DNA of 64,000 nt from Streptomyces alboflavus (GTDB lineage: Bacteria; Actinomycetota; Actinomycetes; Streptomycetales; Streptomycetaceae): positions 205,324-269,323 of the forward strand of contig NZ_JNXT01000008.1 of assembly GCF_000716675.1 (NCBI RefSeq), given 5' to 3'. The stretch's first letter is position 1; each line of letters opens with the position of its first letter. Below are positions 1 to 11,300 of the stretch, in pieces. The position numbers and the translations under genes are program-made. The notes beneath the pieces are model-generated. The model was not told the DNA's origin, made no database searches, and worked only from the letters and a program-made list of their open reading frames with translations.

Positions 1-56
1 GTTCGGGGGTGGGGGTGGCCGCGGTGGCGCGGCCCACGGGGGTGCGGATCCCGTGG

Positions 57-860
57 TCAGACGTCGCTGTCCTGCGTCTCGCCGCGCGTCCAGTAGGCCG
101 TCAGGTGCGTGTCCGCGCGGCTGACGCCCCGGTCCCGCACGAAGTGGCGGCGCAGCCCGCGTACGGTGCCGCGCTCGGCGGCTCCCCAGACGCGGCCGCG
201 GCCCGGCGGCAGGTCGAGCGCCACGGCCTGTTCGTACAGGAGTTGCCCGGCGGGGCGGCCGTCGCGGTGCAGCCAGCGGACCTCGGCGTTGTCGCGGACG
301 GTCAGCTCCTGCTCCTCGGCCTTGTCGGCGATCTCGACGAGTACCAACGTCCGGTGTTCCGGGGGGAGTTCTTCGAGGAGGACGGCGATGGCGGGCAGCG
401 CGGTCTCGTCGCCGATGAGGACGGTCCACTCAGGTCCCGGCGCGAGCGGGTAGGCGGGGCTCGGGCCGAACCAGATGGCCTCGTCGCCCGGTGCGGCCCG
501 CTCGGCCCAGCCCGAGGCGAGCTGGTCGGCGCCGTGCAGGACGAAGTCCATGTCGACCTCGCCGAGTTCGGGCCGGTGGCTGCGGATGGTGTAGCGGCGC
601 AGGCGCGGACGGGCGGTGGGCAGCAGGCGTTTGGCGGCCTCCGAGGTGAACGGCCGGGGCAGGCGCACGTCGGGGTCGTAGAAGTACATGGCGACGTGCT
701 GGTCCGTGCCGTTGCTCAGAAACGGCGTCAACTCCTCGTCGCCGAAGGTGATCCGGGCCATCCGTGGTGTGACGCGGGACACCCGGCGTACCCGGGTCAC
801 ATGGAGACTGCCTGGTCGGCGGCTTGCGTTGTGCTGACCCTCGTCCGACACGCCACTCAT
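57..860 (-). CDS. Siderophore-interacting protein (FAD-dependent ferri-siderophore reductase)
   Basis: A 267-residue cytoplasmic flavoprotein of the SIP/ViuB family, which uses NAD(P)H and FAD to reduce ferri-siderophore iron so the metal is released after uptake. Visible signatures are the FAD-binding RRYTIR (88-93), a middle segment ending ASGWAE (115-120) typical of SIPs, GDETALPAI (150-158), WGAAERG (225-231) and the C-terminal YWTRG (256-260). The length is normal for the family. ATG at 858-860 is used; a GAGGGG lies about 9 nt upstream. It diverges from the binding-protein gene at 1003, with an iron box (925-943) between them, so iron repression is inferred. The role fits intracellular iron release for the siderophore made by the neighbouring NRPS operon. 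Family call firm; substrate inferred. Confidence 0.93.
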   Translation of the reverse strand: MSGVSDEGQHNASRRPGSLHVTRVRRVSRVTPRMARITFGDEELTPFLSNGTDQHVAMYFYDPDVRLPRPFTSEAAKRLLPTARPRLRRYTIRSHRPELGEVDMDFVLHGADQLASGWAERAAPGDEAIWFGPSPAYPLAPGPEWTVLIGDETALPAIAVLLEELPPEHRTLVLVEIADKAEEQELTVRDNAEVRWLHRDGRPAGQLLYEQAVALDLPPGRGRVWGAAERGTVRGLRRHFVRDRGVSRADTHLTAYWTRGETQDSDV

Positions 861-924
861 TCCTCAGAACCCCTCACAGCGAACTTCTCTGCCGATGCCC
901 TAGATCTTGCTCGGTAGTTGTAAC

Positions 925-943
925 TTAGGCAAGCCTTACCTCT
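925..943. promoter_or_regulatory. Iron box (DmdR1/IdeR operator), divergent
   Basis: The minus-strand 19-mer AGAGGTAAGGCTTGCCTAA matches 14 of 19 positions of the Streptomyces iron-box consensus TTAGGTTAGGCTCACCTAA. It sits 59 bp before the binding-protein start (1003) and 64 bp before the flavoprotein start (860), so one operator could govern both divergent genes. It is the weakest of the three boxes in the window. Confidence 0.75.
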
Positions 944-1002
944 CCTGCCCGGCCGAAGGGGCGGGCGGAGCATGCCGCAAGCACGACGGAGGAGTTCGAG
1001 AA

Positions 1003-1986
1003 ATGCCCCGTTCACGCATCATGTCCACGTCTCTCGACCGGAGACGGCTCTTGGGCGGCCTCACCGGCTCAGCCGCGCTGCTGGGCCTGTCCGCCTGTGG
1101 CGTGAGCGAGTCGTCGGATGACAAGAAGGACAAAAAGGCGGGCGGCGGCGGGGACACGCGCAGCCTGAAGACCGACAACGGCACGGTGAAGGTGCCCAGG
1201 ACGCCCGAGCGCGTGGTCGTCACGGACAACTACGCCGCCCTGATGCTCATCGACCTCGGCCTCACACCGGTGGGCGTGCCGGACGGCACCGCCGTCCCCG
1301 CCCTGATGCCGAAGAAGGACTACGAGCGGCTCAAGGACGTCAAGACGATCGGCGCCGCCGGTTCGCCCAACTCCCAGGCGATAGCGAACCTCAAGCCGGA
1401 CCTGATCATCGATCAGTTCTACCAGGCCAAGACGGAGCCGCTGCGGGACATCGCCCCCGTCGCGTACTTCAACTGGGGCAACAGCGGCGCCCTCTGGCAC
1501 GAGCAGGTCGCCAAGGTGGCCCGCGCCGTCGGCCGCGAGGACCGTCTCACCGAGCTGAAGAAGCAGTACGAGACGCGGCTGAAGGAGGTCAGGAGCACGT
1601 ACCGCAAGAAGATCGCGACCTCCACCTGGGCACCGCTGAGCGGCGGCCCGAGCGGCAAGTTCTTCCTCGGCACGCCGCTGGTGACCGTGATGCGCGAGGT
1701 CGGCCTGAAGATCGGCGCCAAGATCCCCGCCGACGAGGCCGGGTTCCTCACCAAGAGCTACGAGGAGATCGATGTCCTGGACGACTGCACCGCGCTGATC
1801 TACCCCGTGCAGTTCGACGGCAAGCCCACGCCCACCACCCAGGAGTTGCTCAAGCAGAAGCTCTGGAAGAAGGTCCCCGCGGTGAAGGCGGGCCGCGCGT
1901 TCACCTCCCGGCACTTCCTCATGCCCAACTACACGTTCGCCATCGGCGCGGTGGACGAGATCGAGGGCATGCTCAAGAAGCTCTGA
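1003..1986 (+). CDS. Ferri-siderophore ABC transporter substrate-binding lipoprotein
   Basis: A 327-residue extracytoplasmic binding protein (FecB/Peripla_BP_2 family) that would capture ferri-siderophore and deliver it to an ABC permease. The N-terminus has a twin-arginine-like run (DRRRLLGG, 12-19) and a lipobox L29-S-A-C32, so it is predicted to be a Tat-exported, lipid-anchored protein. A charged Lys/Asp/Gly tether follows the cysteine. The family core begins near TPERVVV. ATG 1003 is preferred over an upstream in-frame start because GGAGGAG (988-994) lies 8 nt before it; ATG 1021 is possible. It diverges from the flavoprotein gene across an iron box and converges on the NRPS operon. The cognate permeases are probably the fecCD pair near 54.5-56.7 kb. 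Ligand specificity is inferred from context. Confidence 0.93.
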   Translation: MPRSRIMSTSLDRRRLLGGLTGSAALLGLSACGVSESSDDKKDKKAGGGGDTRSLKTDNGTVKVPRTPERVVVTDNYAALMLIDLGLTPVGVPDGTAVPALMPKKDYERLKDVKTIGAAGSPNSQAIANLKPDLIIDQFYQAKTEPLRDIAPVAYFNWGNSGALWHEQVAKVARAVGREDRLTELKKQYETRLKEVRSTYRKKIATSTWAPLSGGPSGKFFLGTPLVTVMREVGLKIGAKIPADEAGFLTKSYEEIDVLDDCTALIYPVQFDGKPTPTTQELLKQKLWKKVPAVKAGRAFTSRHFLMPNYTFAIGAVDEIEGMLKKL

Positions 1987-2011
1987 CGACAGCAGCCCTG
2001 ACGACGCTCGC

Positions 2012-2045
2012 GGGCGGCTGTACGGAGATCTCCGTACAGCCGCCC
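2012..2045. terminator. Bidirectional terminator: perfect 34-bp palindrome
   Basis: Two 17-base arms, beginning GGGCGGCTGTACGGAGA, are perfectly self-complementary with no spacer (centre 2028/2029). The palindrome lies between the convergent stops of the binding-protein gene (1986) and the last NRPS gene (2060). It has no T-tract, as is usual for high-GC actinobacterial terminators. Function is inferred from position and symmetry. Confidence 0.8.
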
Positions 2046-2059
2046 TCCGGCGTGCCCCG

Positions 2060-5000
2060 TCAGCGCCGGTCCACCGCGCCGTCCGCGGCACCGTCGCGGC
2101 TCAGCGCACCGGCGAGTGCCGCGGGGGTGCGCAGCAGGAAGACCTGCCGCGGCGAGAGCCACCAGCCCTCGGCGCGCAGCGCGCCCACCAGGCGCACCGA
2201 GACGATGCTGTCGCCGCCCAGGGCGAAGAAGTCGTCGTCGGCGCCGACCCGGGGCAGGCCGAGGGCCCGTGCCATCGCGGCGCACAGCGCCCGCTCCCGC
2301 TCCCCCTCCGGCTCCCTGCCGAGCGCCGAGCCCCCGAAGTCCGGGGCCGGAAGCCGGTCCCGGTCGAGCTTGCCGTGCGCGGTCACCGGCAGGTCGTCGA
2401 GCGCCACGAAGGCCCCGGGCACCAGATGGTCCGGCAGCTCCCCGGCCACCCACGCCCGCAGCGCCGCAGGGTCGAGGACGGCCGTGGGGCGCGGCACGGC
2501 GTACGCGACGAGGCGCCGCACTCCCCCGTCCTCCCGGGCGACCACGACGGCCCGCGCCACGTCCGGATGGCGGGAGGCCACCGTCTCGATCTCGCCCAGC
2601 TCCACCCGGAAGCCGCGGATCTTCACCTGGTCGTCGGTACGGCCCAGGAACTCCACCGCGCCGTCGGCCGTCCAGCGGGCCAGGTCCCCGGTGCGGTAGA
2701 GCCTGCCGCCCGAGCCGAAGGGGTCGGCCACGAAGCGCTCCGCGGTCAGGCCGGGACGGCCCAGGTAGCCGCGGGCGAGCCCGGCACCGGCCACGTACAA
2801 CTCGCCCGGCACGCCCGGCGGTACGGGCCGCAGGCCCGCGTCGAGGACGTAGCAGCGGGCGCCGTCGACGGGCCGTCCGACGACCTGCCTGTCGCTGTCC
2901 CGCACCCGGGCGAGGAGCGAGTCGACCGTGCACTCGGTGGGGCCGTAGAGGTTGACGACCTCGGTGTCGGTCAGCCGCCGCAGCCGCGCCCACTGCGCGT
3001 CGGGCACGGCCTCGCCGCCGACGCCGAGGAGCGGCAGCGGGCAGCGGCCGCCGTCCATGAGCCCGGCCTGCTCCAGCTGCGCCAGCATCGAGGGCGCGAC
3101 CTCGACGAAGTCCACGGCGTGCGCCCGCAGATGGTCGTGCAGGGCCACGGGGTCGCGCTGGACGTCCTCGGAGAGCACCTGCACGCAGTGCCCGTGGTAC
3201 AGCCACAGCTGGGGCTGCCAGGAGGCGTCGAAGGAGAACGACCAGGCGTGCGCCACGTGCAGCCGCCGCCTGCCGGTCCGCTCGACCACCGGCTCGTACA
3301 GGGCCCGGCGGTGGCTGTGGAACAGGTTGACCAGGCCCCGGTGGGTGACCACCACGCCCTTGGGGAGGCCGGTGGAACCGGAGGTGTAGATGACGTACGC
3401 GGGGTGGTCGGGGCGCAGAGGACGGTTGCGGTCGGTGTCGGTGGGCAGGGCGGAGGGGCGGTGGGCGAGGGCCGTGCGGGTGTCGGGGTCGTCCAGGGCG
3501 AGGACTTCCGGGGCGGGGGTGGCCGGCGCCGGGGCGCCGGGGACGGAGGTGTCCGGCCGGGGTGCCCGGTGCCGCAGAGCCTGGGTGGTCAGGAGCAGCC
3601 GGGGCGTCGCGTCGCCGAGCATGAAGGCGATCCGCTCGGCGGGGTAGTCCGGGTCGAGCGGCAGATACGCGGCGCCCGCCAGGTGCACGGCGGACAGCGC
3701 GACCAGCATCTCCTCGGTGCGCGGCAGCATCAGCGCCACCACGTCCTCGGGGCCGGTGCCGCGCGCGATCAGCTCGTGGGCGAGCCGGGCCGACCGCTCG
3801 CCGAGCTCTCCGAAGCTCAGCTCCGTGGCGCCGCAGACGACGGCGGGGGCGAGGGGGTCGTCCGCGACGCGGGCGGCGAGGAGTCCGGGCAGGGTCGTCG
3901 GCGGCGCCACGGGGGCTGCCGGTGCATCCGGCGCGCTCGGCGAGCCGCCGTCCGCAGGGGACGCGTCGCGCTCGTCGGCCACGCCATCCGCGCCCGGCGC
4001 GTCCGCCCCGCTCCACTCCCGCACGATCCGCTCGCGCTCCGCCCCGTCCAGCGCCTCGATCCGGTGCACCGGCGCGTCGGGACGCGCGGCGAGATCGCGC
4101 AGGATGTGGGTGAACCGCCGCAGGAGGTCCTGGACTCCGGACTCGTCGAAGAGGTCGGGGCGGTATTCGAGGGTGAGCCCGCGGCCGGGCACGACGGCGA
4201 GGGTCAGCGGGTAGTGGGTGGCGTCCGCGCTGCGGCCCCCGGTGACGGTGAGCCCGCCGGAGCGTTCCGCGCGGCGCAGCCCGTCGGCGTCGACGGGGTA
4301 GTTCTCGAACACGAGGAGCGTGTCGAACAGGGCGCCGGCCCCGGTGAGCCGCTGGATCGCGGAGAGCCCGAGGTGCTGGTGGGCGGCCAGGCGCGACTGC
4401 TCCTCCTGGAGCCGGGCCAGGGCGCCGCGCACGCTGTCCGCGGCCCGCAGGTCGACGCGGACCGGCAGCGTGTTGATGAAGAGGCCGGTCATGGACTCCA
4501 CGCCGTCCAGCTCGGAGGGCCGTCCGGAGACGGTGGCGCCGAAGAGCACGTCGTCGCGGCCGGTGTGGCGGGCGAGCAGGAGCGCCCAGGCGAACTGCAC
4601 CACCGTGTTCACGGTGACGTCGGCGTCGCGCGCCAACGAGGCGATGAGCGCCTGGAGTTGACCGTCCCCCTCGTGCCGTACGTGCCGGGTGAGGACGGGC
4701 CTGCGCGCCGGGTCGGCGGGCACCACCAGCGTCGGTGTGTCCACGCCGTGAAGGGCGGCCCGCCACGCCTCGGTGGCGGCCTCGGGGTCCTGGCCGTCGA
4801 GCCACCGCAGGTAGTCCCGGAAGGGGCGTCGGGCGGCCGGTGGCGTCCCGGTCCCGGTGCGGGCCGCGTACAGCTGGAAGAACTCCTGCATGAGCACGGG
4901 CACCGACCAGCCGTCCAGGACGGCGTGGTGGTTGGTGACGACCAGCGTGTACGCCTCCTCGTCGAGCCGGACGATCCGCATCCGCAGCAGCGGCGGCTCG

Positions 5001-5340
5001 GTCAGGTCGAAGGGCCGGGCCCGGTCCTCGTCGGCCACCTCCCGCAGTACGGCCTGGCGTTCGGGCTCTCCCAGGGACCGGAGGTCGCTCTCGTGCCAGT
5101 GCGGGGCCACGTCGTCGACGACCACTTGGACGGTGGTGCGGTCGGCGGTCGTGAGGAACGCGGTGCGCAGGTTGGCGTTGCGTGCGAGGAGGTCACCGGC
5201 CGCGGCCCGCATCGCCGCCGGGTCGATCGCGCCCTCCAGGTCGAGGGCGAGCTGCATGGTGTAGACGTCGAGGTCGTCGTCGGCCAGCTGGGTCAGGAAG
5301 TAGAAGCCCTCCTGGAGCGGGGCCAGCGGCCAGATGTCGG
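2060..5340 (-). other. NRPS module 13: C(DCL)-A-T, unassigned substrate, no release domain
   Basis: C13 carries the DCL-type opening PLAPLQEG and HHAVLDG, matching the epimerase that ends module 12. Aligned to GrsA numbering, A13 gives D-A-Q-E-G-G-L-V-D-K, from FDASWQ, FVEVAPS, LLGVGGE and [11 protein letters not shown]. Acidic residues at 278 and 331 are compatible with a basic side chain (Orn, hydroxy-Orn, Lys or Arg), but I cannot assign it. T13 is of the GGDSI type and is the last domain. Confidence 0.8.
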
Positions 5341-8300
5341 TGAGCGCGGGCAGGCGCCGCTGCACCTCGTCGACGGCGGCCTGGTCCAGCGGGACCAGCG
5401 CGAAGTCGGACGGGGTGCGGGTGGGCGCAGTGCGGTCCGCGGCCAGTTCGGCGAGCGCGGCGCACCACAGGTCGAGCAGCCGTCGGGCGTCCTCGCCGGA
5501 CAGCACCCCGGTGGCGTACGACCAGCGGGTCGCGAGGGCGGGGCCTTCCGGACCGTCCACGGTGGAGGCGATGATCTCCAGCGGGAAGAGCACGGGCAGC
5601 GGGTTGCGGGCGGGGCGCAGCGGGGGCAGGTGCTCGGGGGCGGGCGTCCACGCGCCGCCGCCCCGCTCGGCCCCGGCACCGTCCTGCCCGGTCCCGCCGC
5701 CCCGCTCCCCGCCGCCGGTGAACCGGCCCAGGTAGTTGAAGACGGCTTCGGGTGTGCGGGGCGCGCCCAGGAGGTCGGTGTGCTCGCGCAGCAGGCCGTG
5801 GCCGATGCCGTTGTCCTCGTACTGCCGCAGCTGTTCCTTGATCGAGAGGAGTGCGGCGCGCGCCTCCGCGTCCGGGGCGGACGCCGTCCCGGTGTCGAGC
5901 AGCACCGGGTACCAGCTGGTGAACCAGCCGACGGTGCCGGACAGTTCGGCGCCGGGCACCACGGCCTCCTCGCGGCCGTGGCCCTCGGCGGCGATGACGT
6001 CGGGGCCGAGGCCGCTCTCGCCGCGCTCCGCGCGCCAGCGGCCGAAGGCCAGCGCGGCCGCGGCGAGCAGGACGTCGTGCACGGTGCCGTGCACCGCGGC
6101 GGGCACGTCGGTGAGCAGGGCGCGGGTGAGGTCGCCGGGGAGGGTGCGCTCCAGGTGCGCCACGGCGTCCTGGGTGTCGCGGGCGGGGTCGAGCGGACGG
6201 CCGCCGAGCGCGGGCGCGGAGGCCGCGTCGTGCGCCCGCCACGCGGTGGCCTCGGCCTGGCGTGCGGGTTCGCGGGCCGCGTCGGCGAGGCCGAGGGACC
6301 ACTGCCGGAACGAGGTCGAGGGGTCCGGTGCGGGCAGTTCGGTGCCGTCGAGCACGGCCTGGTGGGCGGCGGCCAGGTCGGCGGTGAGGATGCGCCAGGA
6401 CACGCCGTCGACGGCGAGGTGATGGATGATCAGGAGCAGCCGTCCGGCTTCCCCAGGGCCGAGGTCGCACCACAGCGCTCGCACCAACTGACCCTGGTCC
6501 GGGTCGAGTTCGTCGACGGCGTGGGCGGCGTGCTCGGCGATCACCGCGGCCCGGTCGGCCGCGTCGGTCCCGGTGAGGTCGACGCGCAGCAGCGCGTCGG
6601 CACCGCGCGGGGTGCCGGGCGGCGGCACATCGAGGGCGTGCTGCCCGCCCTCGGTCACCAGGCGGGCGCGCAGCATCGGGTGCCGGTCGAACAGGGCGTC
6701 CAGGGTGGCCGTCAGGGTGCGCTCGTCCGCCTCCGGGGGCGTCAGGACGTACAGGTACTGGTGCAGGCCCGTGACCGGGCCGCGCTCCAGGGCCCAGCGC
6801 ATGATGGGCGTGAGCGGCACCCGGCCGGTCGCGGGCACGGCGGGAAGCCCCGGGGCCGGTCCGGTGGCGCGCGCGGCGCGGGCGAGGGCGGCGGGCGTCT
6901 TGTGCTCGAAGACGTCCCGGGGGGTGAGCAGGAGCCCGGCCTTGCGGGCGCGGGCCACCAGCTGGATGGAGAGGATGCTGTCGCCGCCGAGCGCGAAGAA
7001 GCTGTCGTCGGCCCCGGCCCCGGGGGCGCGCAGGAGCTCGGCGAACAGCTCGGTCAGGCGTGCCTCGCGCATGCCCCGGGGTGCGGTGCCGGTGGCGCGC
7101 GCCGCCAGGTCGGCCGCGGGCAGCGCCGCCCGGTCGAGCTTGCCGCCCGGGGTGAGGGGCAGCCGGTCGAGGAGGAGCAGCGCGCTCGGCACCATGTGGT
7201 CGGGGAGGCGGCGCCCGAGGCGGGCGGTCAGCTCGTCGAGGTCGGGGGCGGCGCCGGGCGCGGGCACGACGTAGCCCGTCAGGTGCGGGCTGCCGCCGTC
7301 CGCACGGAGCAGCACGGCGCAGGCCGCGACCTCCGGCTGCCCGCCGAGGACGGCCTCGATCTCACCCAGCTCCACGCGCAGGCCCCGCAGTTTGACCTGC
7401 CCGTCGGCGCGGCCGACGAAGACGAGCGCGCCGTCGCGGCGGCGGCGCACCAGGTCCCCGGTGCGGTAGAGGCGCTCGCCGGGCCCGCCGAAGGGGTCGG
7501 CGACGAAGCGTTCCGCGGTCAGCGCGGGCCGGTCGAGGTAGCCGCGGGCGAGCTGGTCGCCGCTGAGGTACAGCTCGCCGGTCACGCCGTCGGGCACGGG
7601 CCGCAGCCAGGCGTCGAGGACGTGCGCGCCGGTGTTCCACACGGGCCGGCCGATCGGCACGCCGGTGCCGCCGCCGGGCGCCACCGGCCAGGCGGTGACG
7701 TCGACGGTCGCCTCGGTGGGGCCGTACAGGTTGTGCAGCGCGGCGCCGGGCAGGGCCCGCAGCGCGGCGTCGGCGACGGCCGGGGACAGGGCCTCCCCGC
7801 TGGCGAAGAGCAGCCGCAGGCTCGCGCAGCCGGCGGCGGCCGGTTCGGCCGCGAACGCGGCGAGCATGGAGGGGACGAAGTGCGCGACGGTGACGTCGTG
7901 GCCGCGTACGGCGGCCGCCACCTGGGCGGGGTCGCGGTGCGCCCCGTCGGGCAGCACGACGAGCGGGGCGCCCGTCAGCATCGGCAGGAAGAACTCCCAC
8001 ACCGACACGTCGAAGGCGGCCGGGGTCTTCTGCAGGACGCGGTCGGCGGGGGTCAGCGGGTAGGTGTCGGCCATCCAGCGCAGCCGGTTGACGAGCGCGC
8101 GGTGGGTGACGACGGCCCCCTTGGGCCGTCCGGTGGAGCCCGAGGTGTAGAGGACGTACGCGGCGTGCTCGCCGCGCAGGTCCGCGTGCACGTCGGCGGG
8201 TGCGGCGGCGGCGAGTTCGGCGCGCGTGTCCGGGTCGTCGAGGAGCAGCGCGGGCACCGCGTCGGGGACGTCGAGGGCGGTGGCGATCTCGCGGGTGCTG

Positions 8301-11300
8301 ATGAGGACCCGGGGTGCGCTGTCGGTGAGCATGTGGGCGGTGCGTTCGGCCGGGTAGCCGGGGTCGACCGGTACGTAGGCGCCGCCCGCGCGGTGCACGG
8401 CGTGCAGGGCCACGACCAGGTCGGCACAGCGGGGCAGCGCCACGGCGACGTGGACCTCGGGGGCGACGCCACGGGCCCGCAGGAGGGCGGCCAGGGCGCC
8501 GACGCGCCGGTCGAACTCGGTGTAGTCCACCTCTAGTTGAGCCTCCCCGGCACCTCCCTCCGGCCCGGCTTCGACGAGTGCGAGCGCCGACGGCGTGCGG
8601 GCGTACCGCTCCCGCAACACCTCCGGCAGGGGCGCGGACGGCAGCTCCCGCGCCTCCCCGGTCCCGTCACCGAGCACCCGCGCCCGCTCGTCCGCCGTCA
8701 GGGCGTGGATCCGGTGGACGGGCAGGTCGGGCTCGGCCACCAGGGCGGTGAGCAGCGTGACGTAGCGGTCCGCGAGGGCCTGCGCGGTCTCCCGGTCGAA
8801 GAGGCTCGTCTGGTAGGTGAGCATGCCGTTGATCCCGGCGCCGCCCGGGCGTTCGGCCAGGGTGAAGGCGAGGTCGAGCTTGGCGACGCCCGGGTCGGCG
8901 CTGACCGGGGTGACGTCGAGGCCGGGCAGCGTCAGCTCGTCCTCGGAGACGTTCTGGAAGACGAGCATCACCTGGAACAGCGGGTTGCGGGCCAACGTGC
9001 GCTCGGGCGCGATGAGTTCGACGAGCTGCTCGAAGGGCAGGTCGGCGTGGTCGAAGGCGGCGAGGTCGCCCTCGCGCACCCGGGTGAGCAGTTCGCGGAA
9101 GGTGGGGCGGCCGCTCAGGTCGGTGCGCAGGACGAGGGTGTTGACGAAGAAGCCGACGAGGTCGTCGAGGGCGGCGTCGGTGCGGCCCGCGACGGGCGTG
9201 CCGATCGGCAGGTCGGTGCCCGCGCCGTGCGCGGAAAGGAGCACGGCCAGGGAGGCCTGGGCGGCCATGAACACACTGGTGCCGCTCCCCGCGGTCAGGG
9301 CGCGCAGCGCCCGGTGGACGCGCGGGTCGACGGCGAACGTGACGGTGGCGCCCTCGTGGTGCTCCTCGGCGGGCCGGGGCCGGTCGTAGGGCAGCGCCAG
9401 CTCCTCGGGGGATCCGGCCAGGGCGGTGCGCCAGTACGCGGCCTGCCGCGCCACCGGGCTCTCCAGGTCGTCCTCGGCGCCGAGCACGTCGCGCTGCCAC
9501 AGCGCGTAGTCGGCGTAACTCACCTCAAGGGGCGGCCAGTCGGGGTCGGTGCCGGTGGTGCGGGCGACGTACGCGGCGCGCAGGTCCCGCGTCAGCGGGC
9601 CCATGGACCACTCGTCGCCCGCGATGTGATGCAGCATCACCGTCAGCACGTGGTCCCGCTCGGTGCGCAGCAGCCGTACCCGCAGGGGGATCTCCTCGAT
9701 GATGTCGACGGTGGCCGTGACCTGCGCGTGCAGGGCCCGCTCCAGGTCGGCCTCGGCGACCGCCACCGGGTCGCCGAACGCCACCGCGGCGCGCCCCGCG
9801 TCCTCGTCGAGGATCAGCTGGTGGGGCAGTCCTTCGGTGTCGGGGTAGACGGTGCGCAGGATGGCGTGCCGGGCGACGAGGTCGCCCACGGCCAGGCGCA
9901 GCGCGGCCACGTCGAGGTCGCCGCCGAGGCGCAGCACGAAGAACAGGTTGTACGTGGCGCTCGGCCCGTCGAGCCGGTGCAGGAACCAGAGCCTGCTCTG
10001 CGCGAAGGACAGCGGAAGCAGCTCGCCCGGCGTGTGCTCGCGCGGCAGCAGCGGGGCCCGGCGCTCGCCGCGCGGAAGCACGGCGGCGGCGAGCGCGGCG
10101 GGCGTGGGGTGGTCGAAGACGTCGCGCAGGGCGACGTCGGTGTCCAGGGCCGAGCGGAGCCGGTTGGCCAGGCGCATGGCGAGCAGCGAGTGGCCGCCGA
10201 GGGCGAAGAAGTCGTCGTCGGCGCCGACCCGGGCCATCCCGAGGACGTCGGCGAAGAGCTCGGCGAGCACCGCCTCCCGCGGGTCGCGCGGGGTGCGGCC
10301 GCCCCCCGCGGCGGCGGTCTGCGGGGCGGGCAGAGCGGCCCGGTCGATCTTCCCGTTGGGGGTCAGCGGCAGCTCCGGCAGGACCATCAGGACGGACGGC
10401 ACGAGGTAGTCCGGCAGCCGCTCGGCGACGTACGCGCGCACGGCGGCGGGTTCGGCGGCGCCCGGGGCGTCCCCGGTGACGTAGCCGATGAGGCGGATGG
10501 CACCGGTCGGGTCCGGCAGGCCCACCACGACGGCGTCGCCGACGTCGGGGCAGGAGCGCAGGACGGCCTCGATCTCGCCGGGTTCGACGCGGTGGCCGCG
10601 CACCTTGAGCTGGTGGTCGGCACGGCCGATGACCCGCAGGGTGCCGTCGGGCCGCCACTGGACGACGTCACCGGTGCGGTAGCAGCGCTCACCGGGCGCG
10701 CCGTACGGGTCGGCGACGAACCGGGCCGCGGTCAGCGCGGACTTGCCCAGATAGCCGCGGGCGACTCCGGCGCCGCCGAGGTACAGCTCCCCCGGTGCGC
10801 CCGGGGGCACCGGGCGCAGCCACGGGTCGAGGACCCGCACGGTGGTGTTGTGCAGGGCGCGGCCGACGTGCGGTGCGCCCGCGTCGTCGGTGAGTTCGGC
10901 GGCCGTCGACCAGACGGTGGTCTCGGTGGGCCCGTAGAGGTTGAACAGGCGGGCGCCGCCGTCGGCGAGCCGTTCGGCCAGGTCGGCGGCCAGCGGCTCG
11001 CCGCCGCTGAGCACGGCGAGGCCGGGCAGCAGCTGGGGGGCGGCCTCCACCAGGCCGCGCCACAGCGACGGGGTGGCCTGGAGGTGGGTGGCGGCGGTGC
11101 GTTCGGCGAGCGCGGCGAGCAGCGGCGGGTCGAGGACCTCCTCGCGGTCGGCGAGCACCACCGTGCCGCCGGTGACGAGGGGCACGAACAGTTCCAGGAC
11201 GGCGATGTCGAAGCTCACGGTGGTCACCGCGAGCAGCCGGTCCCCAGGGCCGCTGCCGAGCGCGGCGGCCATGGTGTCGAGGAGGTTCGCGAGGTTGCCG

